64,000 nucleotides of DNA from JAHEEL01 sp942491345 (GCA_942491345.1 CALOAN010000048.1:1-64000); one strand, 5' to 3'. Shown: positions 1 through 7,946, counted from the first letter of the stretch. The notes: generated from the sequence alone by a model not told the origin. Numbers and translations: made by a program.

Positions 1-45
1 ATTGCGATGATCCCGGCAAGTCCCGATTCAGGGGCGGGCCACCTC

Positions 46-69
46 CAGGACGCGCATAGGACGCGTTCT
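46..69. repeat. Left attachment-site repeat (putative attL)
   Basis: This 24-bp sequence recurs exactly at 7923-7946. It contains an internal duplication: AGGACGCG, then CAT, then AGGACGCG. It lies 81 bp from the stop codon of the tyrosine integrase. The flanking bases differ between the two copies beyond a shared CCTC-like stretch, as expected at the two ends of an insert. Confidence 0.75.
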
Positions 70-150
70 ATTTCGCTATCGGTCACAGACGGAACTCGGG
101 GAACCCGCGAATCGAGTACATCTGTCAACCATAGGTAATCGATACTCGAC

Positions 151-1281
151 TCAGCGTCCGAGCCCCTGCGCGGGACCTACGTCTCTCGTCCGCCGGGATC
201 GAGATTCGATCTGTGCGTTGAGTCGTTCGGCTGCGGCTTTGTCTGTGCCTTCGTAGAGGTGGCCGTAGACGTCGAGGACGGTTCTTACCGATGTGTGTCC
301 GAGGCGGTCGGCGATGACCTTGGGGTGTTCGCCTTGGGCGATCAGCAGTGCGACTTGGGAGCGTCGGAGTGTGTGGGTGCCGAGGTCCTGGTCGAGGCCG
401 GCGGCTTGGAGTGCGGGTTTCCAGACGCGGCGCATCCACGCGGTTCGGCGGATGGGTCCGCCTTGTGGTGCGGGGAAGAGCCATGCCTCTGGAGTCGTCT
501 CTTTGAGTTGGGTGATGTGGTCGACGATCTGGTTGGTGATGGTTCGGGGTAGGACGACGGTTCGGATGCTCTTGGTGGTCTTGGGTGGTCCGATGATCAC
601 TCGGCCTTGAACGTCGGATGCTGTTCTGCGGACGCGGATCTGGCTGCGGAGTGGGTCGACGTCTGCGAGTTGGAGTCCGGCGAGTTCTCCGATTCGGAGG
701 CCGCCGAAGGCGCCGACGAGGACGAGGGCCCGGTAGCGGAGGTCGATTGCGTCGGCGAGTGCCATGACTTCGTCGACGGTGAGGGCGTCCGGCTCGGTGT
801 GCTCGATCCTCGGGAGTTGGACGTCTCGGGCGGGGGAGAGGGCGATGAGGCGATCCCTCACGGCGAGGCGGAACACGCCGGACGCGATCTGGTATGCCTT
901 CTGGATCGTTGCGGGCGCCTTTCCGGCCGCCGCGAGGTCGGCGACCCAGGCTTCGAGATCGGAGGGTTGGACGCTGCCGATGGGTTTGTCGCCGAGGTGG
1001 GGGAGGATCAGCGAGTCGAGGTAGGACCGGTCGCGTGCCCGGGTGGATGCTCGCAGCGCCGCGCGGCCGGCCATCCACTGCTCCGCCACCGGCCCGAACA
1101 ACGCCTGTCCTGCTCGCGGGTCGACCCATTCCCCGCGGTCGAGTTTGGCGAGTTCGTTGTTGAGCCACCGTTGGGCGTCGATCCGCCGGTCGAATGTCTT
1201 TGAGCGCCATCTTCGGTCGGGGGCTTGGTAGCGGGCGCGGTAGCGTCCGTTGTCTCGTCGGTCGATGGTTGTGCGGGCCAT
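151..1281 (-). CDS. int: Tyrosine recombinase (site-specific integrase)
   Basis: A 376-residue integrase that would insert and excise the surrounding element. The N-terminal arm-binding region (about 1-50) is Arg-rich, a SAM-like core-binding domain follows (about 60-150), and the catalytic domain runs from about 165. Visible active-site residues are Arg196 (GLRIGE), Lys234, His303 and Arg306 (HTLRR), His329 (LGHT) and the nucleophile Tyr339 (VYGHLY). The start at 1281 is chosen because GGAGGG lies about 9 bases upstream. A longer reading to 1341 would overlap the xis-like gene. The length is normal for actinobacterial phage or plasmid integrases, and all catalytic residues are present, so it is probably active. 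Confidence 0.93.
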   Translation of the reverse strand: MARTTIDRRDNGRYRARYQAPDRRWRSKTFDRRIDAQRWLNNELAKLDRGEWVDPRAGQALFGPVAEQWMAGRAALRASTRARDRSYLDSLILPHLGDKPIGSVQPSDLEAWVADLAAAGKAPATIQKAYQIASGVFRLAVRDRLIALSPARDVQLPRIEHTEPDALTVDEVMALADAIDLRYRALVLVGAFGGLRIGELAGLQLADVDPLRSQIRVRRTASDVQGRVIIGPPKTTKSIRTVVLPRTITNQIVDHITQLKETTPEAWLFPAPQGGPIRRTAWMRRVWKPALQAAGLDQDLGTHTLRRSQVALLIAQGEHPKVIADRLGHTSVRTVLDVYGHLYEGTDKAAAERLNAQIESRSRRTRDVGPAQGLGR

Positions 1282-1321
1282 CGGATTCTCCCTCCTTTGT
1301 TCTCGCTCCTGGTTGTCGACG

Positions 1322-1540
1322 CTATGTGGAGCCAGTGACACGAAACGCCGACGCTCCGGTGTCGATTTGCTGTTCGATCCAGCGTTGGATGTCGCAGCGT
1401 CGGTAGCGGAGATGCTTGCCGGCCCGGAAGCCGACAGGTCCTTCTCCTCGGTACCGCCATGCGTAGAGGGTTCTGATTGGGACGTCGAGGAAGTCGGCGA
1501 GTTCGTTTGCGGTGAGGAGACGGCCGATGTCGTTGTTCAT
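1322..1540 (-). CDS. xis: Excisionase-like HTH (MerR/HTH_17 type) protein
   Basis: A 72-residue winged-helix protein of the excisionase family. Residues about 8-55 follow the pattern LTANELADFLDV, then TLYAWRYRG, then GKHLRYRRCDIQRWI, the typical DNA-binding fold of actinobacterial element excisionases and plasmid control proteins. It lies just upstream of the integrase on the same strand with a 40-bp gap, so the two are probably co-transcribed. Two tandem copies of the 23-bp repeat (1561-1602) sit directly upstream and may be its promoter or operator. It could direct integrase toward excision or repress the promoter. That role is inferred from family and position. Confidence 0.85.
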   Translation of the reverse strand: MNNDIGRLLTANELADFLDVPIRTLYAWRYRGEGPVGFRAGKHLRYRRCDIQRWIEQQIDTGASAFRVTGST

Positions 1541-1560
1541 GGTCGGATGATGCGGGTCGA

Positions 1561-2061
1561 CCCTGTCAGCAGAGTGTCAGCAACCCTCTCAGCAGAGTGT
1601 CATTCTGATGTTCTCTTCTTCCGGTTGTGGCCGGCGGGGAGGTGGTGCTCGCGTTCGCTGAAGTTGTCTCTGACCGGCAGTTGGAGGGTTTCTGACAGGG
1701 TCCCTGGCATTCTCGTGAGAGGGTTGTTGACACTCTGGCGAGAGGGTTCGGCGCGGTCGGCCGGCGAGGGAATTGCCGTTGGATCTCGTCCCCGTCGGTC
1801 GGTTGGCGGTTGGAGTATTGATGAGAGGCCTTTCCTCTCGACGTCGCCGGGTTCGCGGGTGTGATCGTTGCATCGGACCCTTGGCGCAGAGTTGGCGGAT
1901 CCTTGGCAGCGGGTCGGGACGGCCCAGGAACGTGGGGTCGAAGAGATTTCCTTCAAATGTTCGACGATGCCGCGAGAAGCGTTGCAGCGCAACGGGTGTC
2001 GGGGTTCCGGCGACTCTGATGGGATTCGGTTGAGAGGGCTGTTGACACTCTGCTGACAGGG
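1561..2061. repeat. Field of 23-bp iteron-like repeats
   Basis: A 19-bp core, TGACACTCTGCTGACAGGG, occurs at 2043-2061 (+), 1728-1746 (+, variant), 1561-1579 (-) and 1584-1602 (-). Degenerate units sit exactly 23 bp before the plus-strand copies (1705-1723, 1682-1700, 2020-2038), and the two minus copies are also 23 bp apart. A 23-bp period places sites on about the same face of the helix. The stretch has no convincing gene. It could be a plasmid-type origin, Xis or repressor binding sites, or promoters, since TTGACA lies at the core. The repeats are seen directly and the function is inferred. Confidence 0.75.
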
Positions 2062-2388
2062 TTGTCGTGTCTATTCCGTCGCAATGCAGCACGCAACCAG
2101 TATCCGTGACGATGGAGTGCTCGTCGGCAACGAAGAATCCGAAGTCTCCGTGGAGAGCACGGGTATCGGTGCTCGGTCAACCTTGTGGCAAGGGTCCTTC
2201 TTCACAATCCGTCACATGGTCCAGATCCCGCGGAGGAACGCGATGACGAACCGCCTCCGCTACCGAGACAGGCCTCGCGAACGCCGCATCCACGCTGTCA
2301 CCGCGTTCGCGCACGAACCCTGTCAAATCACACACGCACATGCAACAAGTTGCCTGATGTACACATGTGCACATCGGAGCCGGTTCTG
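2062..2388. other. Non-coding stretch upstream of the SEC-C gene
   Basis: About 330 bp with no reliable gene. It holds a short perfect inverted repeat GCAAC-AA-GTTGC at 2342-2353 and a palindromic CACATGTG a few bases later, about 35 bp ahead of the SEC-C gene start. These could be an operator. Reading frames here are weak. Confidence 0.4.
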
Positions 2389-2901
2389 ATGGACATGGAT
2401 CGGGGAACGTTGGCGAGGATCGACCGGAAGCTGCTCGCCAGCCTCGGCGACGACGAGGCCTACCGGACGCTGCGGGTGCCAGCAATCGCAGCGAAGTGGT
2501 CGACGTGGAAACGGTACTGCGATTCTGCAGGGATCTCGATGGGTCGAGCCGTCACCATCCTCATCGATCGAGAGCTCCTCAGCGTGTTCAGTGACATCAC
2601 CGGCGATGAGGCGCCTGTGTTCGCTCGACGTGCCACAGAACAGCTTGCGATCCGAGAGGCCAAGATCGTAGCCAGAGAGCGTGACGTGGATACGGATGAA
2701 GCACGGATGTGCGAGTGGAGTGAGCGATTACGACGTCGGGAGGCTGAAGTCGAGGCCCGAGAGCAACGGGCTGAATCTATTTCGAAGCTTACGTCACGTG
2801 ATTCGACGCCTCGCTCAAAGATCGGGCGCAACGAGCGCTGCCCCTGCGGATCAGGTCTCAAGTACAAGTACTGCCACGGCGTGGCCGGCCGCCGTACATA
2901 G
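2389..2901 (+). CDS. Element-borne protein with helical/RHH-like N-terminus and C-terminal SEC-C zinc motif
   Basis: A 170-residue protein. Residues about 20-65 (around GISMGRAVTILIDREL) resemble the DNA-binding region of plasmid ribbon-helix-helix or partition proteins. The middle (about 85-140) is charged and probably coiled-coil. The C-terminus carries a SEC-C motif (RNERCPCGSG, then YKYCHG), a small zinc-binding module known from SecA and many other proteins. The start at 2389 has GGAG about 9 bases upstream. It follows the repeat field inside the integrative element and may regulate or bind it. I recognise only the SEC-C motif with confidence. The DNA-binding reading is tentative. Confidence 0.72.
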   Translation: MDMDRGTLARIDRKLLASLGDDEAYRTLRVPAIAAKWSTWKRYCDSAGISMGRAVTILIDRELLSVFSDITGDEAPVFARRATEQLAIREAKIVARERDVDTDEARMCEWSERLRRREAEVEAREQRAESISKLTSRDSTPRSKIGRNERCPCGSGLKYKYCHGVAGRRT

Positions 2902-2915
2902 CGCCTGCGAGTTCA

Positions 2916-4106
2916 GGGGGTCATTGCAACACTTCGGCGAGTTTGTCTGATGGTGTCATGTCGCCGAGGGTTTGTCGAGGACGTGTGTTGAGCGAGTAGG
3001 CGGCCTGGTCGAGAACGTCTTGGGTGTGCTGTGAGAGGTCGGTGCCTTTCGGGAAGTACTGGCGTAGCAGCCCGTTGGTGTTCTCGTTCGATCCTCTCTG
3101 CCACGGCGATTTCGGGTCACAGAAGTAGACCTGGACACCGGTATCGACCGTGAACTGGGCGTGTTGGGCCATCTCGGTGCCCTGGTCCCACGTCAACGAT
3201 TGCCAGAGATGCTCCGGGAGGCGTTTGATCGTGGCGGTCAACGCGACCCTGACGTCTTCGGCTTTGTTGCCTTTCGGGACCCGGAACAGCATCACATACC
3301 GGGTCTGGCGTTCGACCAGGGTTCCGATGGCTGATTTCCCTGTCCCGATGATGAGGTCGCCTTCCCAGTGGCCGGGAACGGCACGGTCCTCGATCTCAGC
3401 GGGCCGTTCGCTGATCATGACCATGTCCCGGATTTTGCCCTTCGTCGACTTCGGCCTGCCCTGAGGCCGGCGCACCGCACGTCCGGTGCGTAGAGAGCGC
3501 CACAACTCCTTACGCAGAGCGCCTCTGCCCTGGACAAACAAGGATTGGTAGATCGTTTCGTGTGACACCCGCATCTCCTCATCATCAGGATATGCCCTCA
3601 CCAGCCAGCGTGAGATCTGGCCAGGCGACCACCACAACACGAGCTTCTCATCAACCGCGTCCCGCAGACGCCGACACTCAGCAAGCTTCATCGGTTTCGG
3701 GCGCTTCGCCCGGCGCCTCGATGCCCGATGCGCCACGGTGGCCCGATACTTCTGGTGGCCCCCGTTGATCTTGACCTCACGAGAGACCGTGGAAGGAGAC
3801 CTCCCCAACCGAGAAGCAATCGAACGCAACGACTCGTCACGAGCCAACCCCCTCGAGATCTCCTCCCGATCAGCCAACGACAACCTGAGGCTGCACCACT
3901 CACCAACCGGGACAGGACGCCGCCATCGAGACGACACCAACTGGGTTCGGATCGTTGACGGAGACCGCCCCAGTCGGCGACTTATCGACCGCTGCGACTC
4001 ACCAGCCTCCCACCGATCCCACAACTCCTCACGCTCAACATCAGACAACCGTTCCATCCTGCACCTCCACAGAGACAAGTCTCGTCAAAGGTGATGCAAC
4101 GATCCC
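2916..4106. mobile_element. IS30-family insertion sequence
   Basis: About 1.19 kb with imperfect terminal inverted repeats. The left end is near 2916-2934 (GGGGGTCATTGCAACACTT). The right end, read on the minus strand from 4106, is GGGATCGTTGCATCACCTT. The transposase fills the element on the minus strand and its stop codon lies inside the left repeat. The IS landed 14 bp after the SEC-C gene and upstream of the sigma-factor gene, disrupting neither. Exact ends and any target duplication are uncertain. Confidence 0.75.
2921..4057 (-). CDS. IS30-family DDE transposase
   Basis: A 378-residue transposase. Two N-terminal helix-turn-helix segments carry the repeated phrase RLGRSPSTI/V (about residues 20-40 and 70-95). 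The catalytic DDE residues are visible as Asp in GHWEGDLI, Asp in TWDQGTEM and Glu in SNENTNGLLRQYFPKG, the IS30 family signature. It cuts and moves the surrounding IS. The start at 4057 has GGAGG six bases upstream. Length and motifs are complete, so it is probably functional. Confidence 0.95.
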   Translation of the reverse strand: MERLSDVEREELWDRWEAGESQRSISRRLGRSPSTIRTQLVSSRWRRPVPVGEWCSLRLSLADREEISRGLARDESLRSIASRLGRSPSTVSREVKINGGHQKYRATVAHRASRRRAKRPKPMKLAECRRLRDAVDEKLVLWWSPGQISRWLVRAYPDDEEMRVSHETIYQSLFVQGRGALRKELWRSLRTGRAVRRPQGRPKSTKGKIRDMVMISERPAEIEDRAVPGHWEGDLIIGTGKSAIGTLVERQTRYVMLFRVPKGNKAEDVRVALTATIKRLPEHLWQSLTWDQGTEMAQHAQFTVDTGVQVYFCDPKSPWQRGSNENTNGLLRQYFPKGTDLSQHTQDVLDQAAYSLNTRPRQTLGDMTPSDKLAEVLQ

Positions 4107-4221
4107 TCGAAACCACCCCGGATTTGTACGTCTGAGACGCGATGCGATCGGGGCCCCTCCAAATGGAACCAAACTGGGGCCTGACGCGTGTATCGGTTGG
4201 GATGCCAGAAAGGGGATCTGG

Positions 4222-4719
4222 ATGGTCAGCGGAGAGAGGATCTTCGTGACAGCCGATAGCGATTTCGCTGCGTTCTACGACTTGTGGCGTCCACCGCTTC
4301 ACCGTGCATTGGCTCTGGCTGTGGGGAGTCGCAGCCTCGCGGACGAAGCGGTGGACGAGGCGATGACTCGGGCGTTGGCACAGTGGGAGAAGATCCGGGA
4401 CTATGACCGGCCGGAGGGCTGGGTCTACCGGGTCGGTCTCAACTGGGCGCGTGGCGTGTTCCGCAAGCGCCGCTACGAAATCCTCGCCGATGTCGATTTC
4501 GATACCCGACGCGTCGATGTTCCGCTCCCTGACACTGACGTGATCGACGCGGTCGGTCGCCTCTCGTATCGTCTGCGGTCGGTCGTCGTTGCCCGTTACT
4601 ACCTCGACTGGTCCACAGCCGAGGTCGCTGCCGCTCTCGGTATCCCGGAAGGAACCGTCAAGAGTCGTCTCTCACGTGCGTTGAGCCGGCTCGGCAAGGA
4701 ACTCGGAGGGACATCATGA
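4222..4719 (+). CDS. ECF-type RNA polymerase sigma factor
   Basis: A 165-residue sigma-70 family protein with only regions 2 and 4, as in ECF sigma factors. Region 2 covers about residues 10-80 (FAAFYDLW through WVYRVGLNWARG). Region 4 covers about 110-160 and contains the helix-turn-helix phrase ALGIPEGTVKSRLSRAL. The start at 4222 is preceded by AAAGGGG at good spacing. Its stop overlaps the next gene's start by ATGA, so the two are translationally coupled, as in sigma/anti-sigma pairs. It lies inside the integrative element downstream of the IS, which may influence its expression. The stress or ligand it answers to is unknown. Confidence 0.88.
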   Translation: MVSGERIFVTADSDFAAFYDLWRPPLHRALALAVGSRSLADEAVDEAMTRALAQWEKIRDYDRPEGWVYRVGLNWARGVFRKRRYEILADVDFDTRRVDVPLPDTDVIDAVGRLSYRLRSVVVARYYLDWSTAEVAAALGIPEGTVKSRLSRALSRLGKELGGTS

Positions 4720-5855
4720 GCCAGTTGCTCGAAGACCGGATTCGAACGAGCTTGCGTGCCGCAGCCGACCGGCTCACCGATGCCCCCATCGTCGCTGCAG
4801 AAGCGATCGCGCAGAAGCGAACGTCCCGCTTTCCAGGACCGGCGATCGCCGCGGCAGCGATGCTCGCGGTGTTGCTGATTGTCGGTGGTTCCGTGCTGTT
4901 TCTCTCATCTGATGGCATGAGCGGTACAGATGTGCTGGGCGGGGACTCAATCGATCCGTTCCCCGTCACATCCTTTGTGCCGAAGGGGATCGAGACGGTA
5001 GAGGGCGGCTTCATCGTTCCTGACCCGTCCGCCCCCGCGACCGTGAACGCCTCGGTCGCTCGTACGACGGAGAACGGTTTCCGTGACTCCGTGTGGATCG
5101 TCGTTCACGACAGTTCAGATACCAGCGGCTACGAGCGCGGCGAACCGGTGACCGTGAACGGACAGGAAGCGACCCTATTGGTAGATAGTGGACTGACTGG
5201 TACGACCTATGCAGCGACCGTCTGGTGGGTAGACAACGACGTGACGGTCTGGGTTAGCGCCACCAACAGCGATGCGGATCTTGCTCTTGCAGTTGCCGAG
5301 GCCGTCGAACTCGGAGAAGGAAGTCCGCTCTCAGCCGAACAACTCCAACTCGGGCCGCTCCCAGCAGGGTTCACCGTGTTGGCTCCGCCTGCCCTTGCAT
5401 CGACTGACCCTCAGCCCTATCTGGGCATGTTCGGACAACCGAGCCTCGAGCACCCCGAGCCCTTCCATGCCAGCGTGGTCGTCGCGGCGAAGACCGTTGG
5501 GCACGCACTCGCTGGAGCCGGATCGATTACCGAGACGACCGTACGCGGGCATGACGGCTATCTCAAGGTTGGAGATGGCGGGAGTGCACTCGTGTGGGAA
5601 GAAGCGCCTGGCGCCACAGTGACCGTAGGAGGCACGTTCCCTGAAGAGGAGATCCGCAAGATCGCCGAGAGCCTCGACTTCGTCTCCGAGTCCGAATGGC
5701 GTGCGACCTACGACGTCGACGACTCAGCACTCGAACCGTCCACGACGACTACCTCACTCGCGACACACGAACCCACCGAGCCGGAAGGCGGAACGCAGGA
5801 GCCGGTGGAAGCGCCCAACGATGGTCCCACCGCCCCCACGACGACGGTCTTCTAG
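4716..5855 (+). CDS. Membrane-anchored sigma-factor partner (putative anti-sigma protein)
   Basis: A 379-residue protein coupled by a 4-bp ATGA overlap to the ECF sigma gene. Residues 1-40 are cytoplasmic and helical, one membrane segment spans about 43-66 (PAIAAAAMLAVLLIVGGSVL), and about 300 residues follow outside. The tail is rich in Thr, Pro and Glu. This topology and position fit an anti-sigma factor that holds the sigma protein at the membrane, but no classical zinc anti-sigma motif (HxxxCxxC) is visible. The external region is unrecognised and might sense an envelope signal. Confidence 0.7.
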   Translation: MSQLLEDRIRTSLRAAADRLTDAPIVAAEAIAQKRTSRFPGPAIAAAAMLAVLLIVGGSVLFLSSDGMSGTDVLGGDSIDPFPVTSFVPKGIETVEGGFIVPDPSAPATVNASVARTTENGFRDSVWIVVHDSSDTSGYERGEPVTVNGQEATLLVDSGLTGTTYAATVWWVDNDVTVWVSATNSDADLALAVAEAVELGEGSPLSAEQLQLGPLPAGFTVLAPPALASTDPQPYLGMFGQPSLEHPEPFHASVVVAAKTVGHALAGAGSITETTVRGHDGYLKVGDGGSALVWEEAPGATVTVGGTFPEEEIRKIAESLDFVSESEWRATYDVDDSALEPSTTTTSLATHEPTEPEGGTQEPVEAPNDGPTAPTTTVF

Positions 5856-6220
5856 CCCACCGACGGAAAGCCGAGCCACCCGAGCAGGACGAAGCGCCTG
5901 TGCGCCGGTCAGTCAGCCCTTCACGGTGTTGATCACGGGAAGCCCCTCGTCGTGCCGGTCGGACAGATTCGGGCTCGCGCCCACACCGCGTCCACATGAC
6001 GTTGGGAACCATCGAGAGCTGACGCGAGGGGCTGAGAGCCGAGAAGCCTTGCTGAACACGGACTTGGTTGTCCCAGGCCCGCTTTGCCTGGGACCCGAGA
6101 AGACCTCCGGAGACCTCCACACGGCAGAGAGCTGGATAGCACTTTGCGGTTCGATGGGGGGAGGTTGATCTGTTGCCTTGGGTTCTTTGCAGTGAACCAA
6201 GACGGTACTTGTCATTGTTA
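5856..6220. terminator. Intergenic stretch with terminator-like hairpin at 6070-6094
   Basis: About 365 bp without a supported gene. It contains a perfect 9-bp stem, GTCCCAGGC (6070-6078) with GCCTGGGAC (6086-6094) and a 7-base loop. There is no U-run after it, so termination of the sigma/partner transcript is only possible. The rest shows nothing clear. Confidence 0.4.
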
Positions 6221-6250
6221 CGATGGTGTTAGCTTCTCAGGCTAATATCG
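6221..6250 (+). promoter_or_regulatory. Inverted repeat, putative AbiEi operator
   Basis: Nested dyad: CGAT (6221-6224) with ATCG (6247-6250), and TTAGC (6229-6233) with GCTAA (6241-6245). It lies 30 bp ahead of the AbiEi start. AbiEi antitoxins are known to bind inverted repeats in their own promoter, so autoregulation through this site is a reasonable inference. Confidence 0.5.
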
Positions 6251-6279
6251 TAGTACTAGCGACACGAAGGTGCATCAGG

Positions 6280-7014
6280 ATGCCGACACCACAGATTCCC
6301 AGCGTGCTGGTTTCCCGTTCAGTTCGAGTGGTGAGGCCCCGCGATCTGAGAGAGCTGTACGTCAATCCCAGCTCGGAGCTAGCGCGTCTCGAGGACCAGG
6401 GAGCAGTCCAGCGGTTCGCTCGGGGCTACTACGCCCTGGTCCCAGCCGAATCGGTGGGCGACTCGAGATGGCGGCCCACCATCGAAGCTCTCACTCTCGG
6501 AGTGGCTGTGGCTGACTATGGCGTCGATCTGGTTGCCTTGATGGGTCCGTCCGCTGCACGCCTGCACGGTGCCTTGCCCCGGGCTGTGGCATTGGGCTCC
6601 GTTGCCATTCCTATGCAGCGACCGCCCCTCGTTACGCGTTGGGGCCGGATCGGTTTCCACACGCGAGATGTGGTTCGTCTTGATCTTGAGCATGTCGATA
6701 CCGATCTCGCTGCCGGATATCAGACAACAGTGGAGCAAACAATCCTGGATCTGGCCCGGTGGGCGGATACGTGGGATGTCTCAAGAGAGATGATCTCCGA
6801 GGCGATAGCGACACTCGCCGGCCGAGCAGACTGGTCGCTGACCCGAGACCTAGCCCTTGAGCAAGGCGAGCGCGCCGCCTATGTGCGTGCCAGCTGGGTT
6901 GCCTCCGCGAACGTGCCTGACGTACCCCACGTGCGGGTACGCGGACCCGTCAAGTCATACGGGCTGCGTCCTTCGAAACCGGTTGCCGTCGGACGATTCC
7001 CGATCGAGGAGTAG
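6280..7014 (+). CDS. abiEi: AbiEi-family antitoxin (type IV toxin-antitoxin)
   Basis: A 244-residue protein paired with a nucleotidyltransferase toxin directly downstream (3-bp gap). The N-terminal 70 residues form a winged helix (VSRSVRVVRPRDLRELY, then ELARLEDQGAVQRFARGYY), and the rest matches the AbiEi antitoxin domain. In type IV systems the antitoxin does not contact the toxin but represses the operon and counters toxicity, and the pair gives phage abortive infection or stabilises mobile DNA. The ATG at 6280 is chosen because the operator-like dyad lies just upstream. A longer frame starts at 6223 inside that dyad. It is cargo of the integrative element. Confidence 0.82.
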   Translation: MPTPQIPSVLVSRSVRVVRPRDLRELYVNPSSELARLEDQGAVQRFARGYYALVPAESVGDSRWRPTIEALTLGVAVADYGVDLVALMGPSAARLHGALPRAVALGSVAIPMQRPPLVTRWGRIGFHTRDVVRLDLEHVDTDLAAGYQTTVEQTILDLARWADTWDVSREMISEAIATLAGRADWSLTRDLALEQGERAAYVRASWVASANVPDVPHVRVRGPVKSYGLRPSKPVAVGRFPIEE

Positions 7015-7017
7015 AGA

Positions 7018-7770
7018 GTGCTCGAACAGCAGGAGCTACGCCTGTGGGCAGCGAGATTCGGTGTTGCCCCCGAGCAGATCAGGAAGGACCACCTGATCTC
7101 TCACCTGCTCGCTGGCGTCGCTCACACGACTGTGGCCGGGCGAGCGATCTTCTTCGGCGGTACTGCGCTGGCTCGCACCCACCTCGGTGATCGGCGGGTA
7201 TCTGAAGACATTGACCTGTGGGCTGAGCCGACACAAGAGGTGTTCTCAGCTCTGGCGGACGAGTTGCCGCGTCATGTTCGGCGTGAGTATCCGGGTGTCC
7301 GGATCGAGAGAGACTCCCCGGCTATGGGGAACGTCATCGCGCGAGATGGGACCCAGGTGCGTCTCCAGGTCGTTGCCTACGGCGCTGAGCACCACCGGTG
7401 CATCGAATTGGAGCGTCGGAATATTGATCTCCGCTACACCGACCTCCAGCAGGAAGCCGAGCTGACGGTACCTGTGCGTTCGTCGTTCGTGGCTATGAAG
7501 CACCTCGCTTGGGCTGATCGGGCGGCACCGCGCGATCTGGTGGATCTCGCGGGGTTCGCGTCTATCGGTGCCCTGGATGGCGAGGCTGATGCGATCGTCG
7601 CCTGCCTCCGGGGGTTCGGTGTCAACTCCCGTGACATCGACCGCCTTCCCGAACGGACCCGTCGAGCGTGGATCGTAGATCTTGCCCATCAGATGGGGCA
7701 ACCTCCTGACCCCGACCACGCGCTCAGCGCAGTTCAGGAAGCGTGGGCTCGTTCGCTGGGATGGGATTAG
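7018..7770 (+). CDS. abiEii: AbiEii-family nucleotidyltransferase toxin
   Basis: A 250-residue toxin of the DUF1814/AbiEii nucleotidyltransferase family, starting at GTG. The nucleotidyltransferase core is visible as FFGGTALAR (about residues 43-51) and VSEDIDLW (about 60-68), where Asp-x-Asp binds metal and NTP. A second conserved segment, SSFVAMKHLAWADRAAPRDLVDLAGF (about 157-182), is typical of the family. Such toxins transfer nucleotides to tRNA or another target and halt growth during infection. It follows abiEi by three bases and closes the element before the right attachment repeat. Confidence 0.85.
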   Translation: MLEQQELRLWAARFGVAPEQIRKDHLISHLLAGVAHTTVAGRAIFFGGTALARTHLGDRRVSEDIDLWAEPTQEVFSALADELPRHVRREYPGVRIERDSPAMGNVIARDGTQVRLQVVAYGAEHHRCIELERRNIDLRYTDLQQEAELTVPVRSSFVAMKHLAWADRAAPRDLVDLAGFASIGALDGEADAIVACLRGFGVNSRDIDRLPERTRRAWIVDLAHQMGQPPDPDHALSAVQEAWARSLGWD

Positions 7771-7922
7771 CGGGCGTATCCGGGTCACTGGGTTGTTGGG
7801 AACCAGCCTGACTGGGGGCTTTGTGGGATCATGGATTGACTTGCTCCACCGACATCGCGACAAGACACGGTTGTTGCTGCTCGCTCGGTGACGCCATCCG
7901 ACTCCCTAAGGACTGCCAACCT

Positions 7923-7946
7923 CAGGACGCGCATAGGACGCGTTCT
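7923..7946. repeat. Right attachment-site repeat (putative attR)
   Basis: An exact 24-bp copy of 46-69. It is 152 bp downstream of the AbiEii stop codon, with no gene between. Together with the left copy it defines the element ends. Confidence 0.75.

Larger units (their letters stand above)
46..7946. mobile_element. Integrative element bounded by 24-bp direct repeats
   Basis: Perfect 24-bp direct repeats at 46-69 and 7923-7946 bracket about 7.9 kb. Next to the left repeat is a tyrosine recombinase with its stop only 81 bp away, the usual arrangement for an integrase beside its own attachment site. Inside are an excisionase-like gene, 23-bp repeats, a SEC-C gene, an IS30 copy, an ECF sigma/partner pair and an AbiE toxin-antitoxin pair. 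No replication, partition or conjugation protein is recognised, so the element looks non-conjugative and perhaps mobilised by others. That these repeats are attL and attR is inferred from their perfect identity and position. Confidence 0.8.

Noticed and set aside
1..45. tRNA 3' end next to the left attachment repeat
   Set aside because: A GC-rich hairpin can be drawn here, but the T-loop consensus is absent, so no tRNA fragment is supported.
125..1210. Long Arg/Pro-rich frame antisense or out of frame to the integrase
   Set aside because: Composition is extreme (Arg, Pro, Thr) and it overlaps the integrase in another frame. This is a shadow of a GC-rich gene, not a protein gene.
2084..2389. 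101-residue frame starting just after the 23-bp repeats
   Set aside because: No ribosome site, no domain, irregular composition, and it runs into the better supported SEC-C gene. Left as non-coding.
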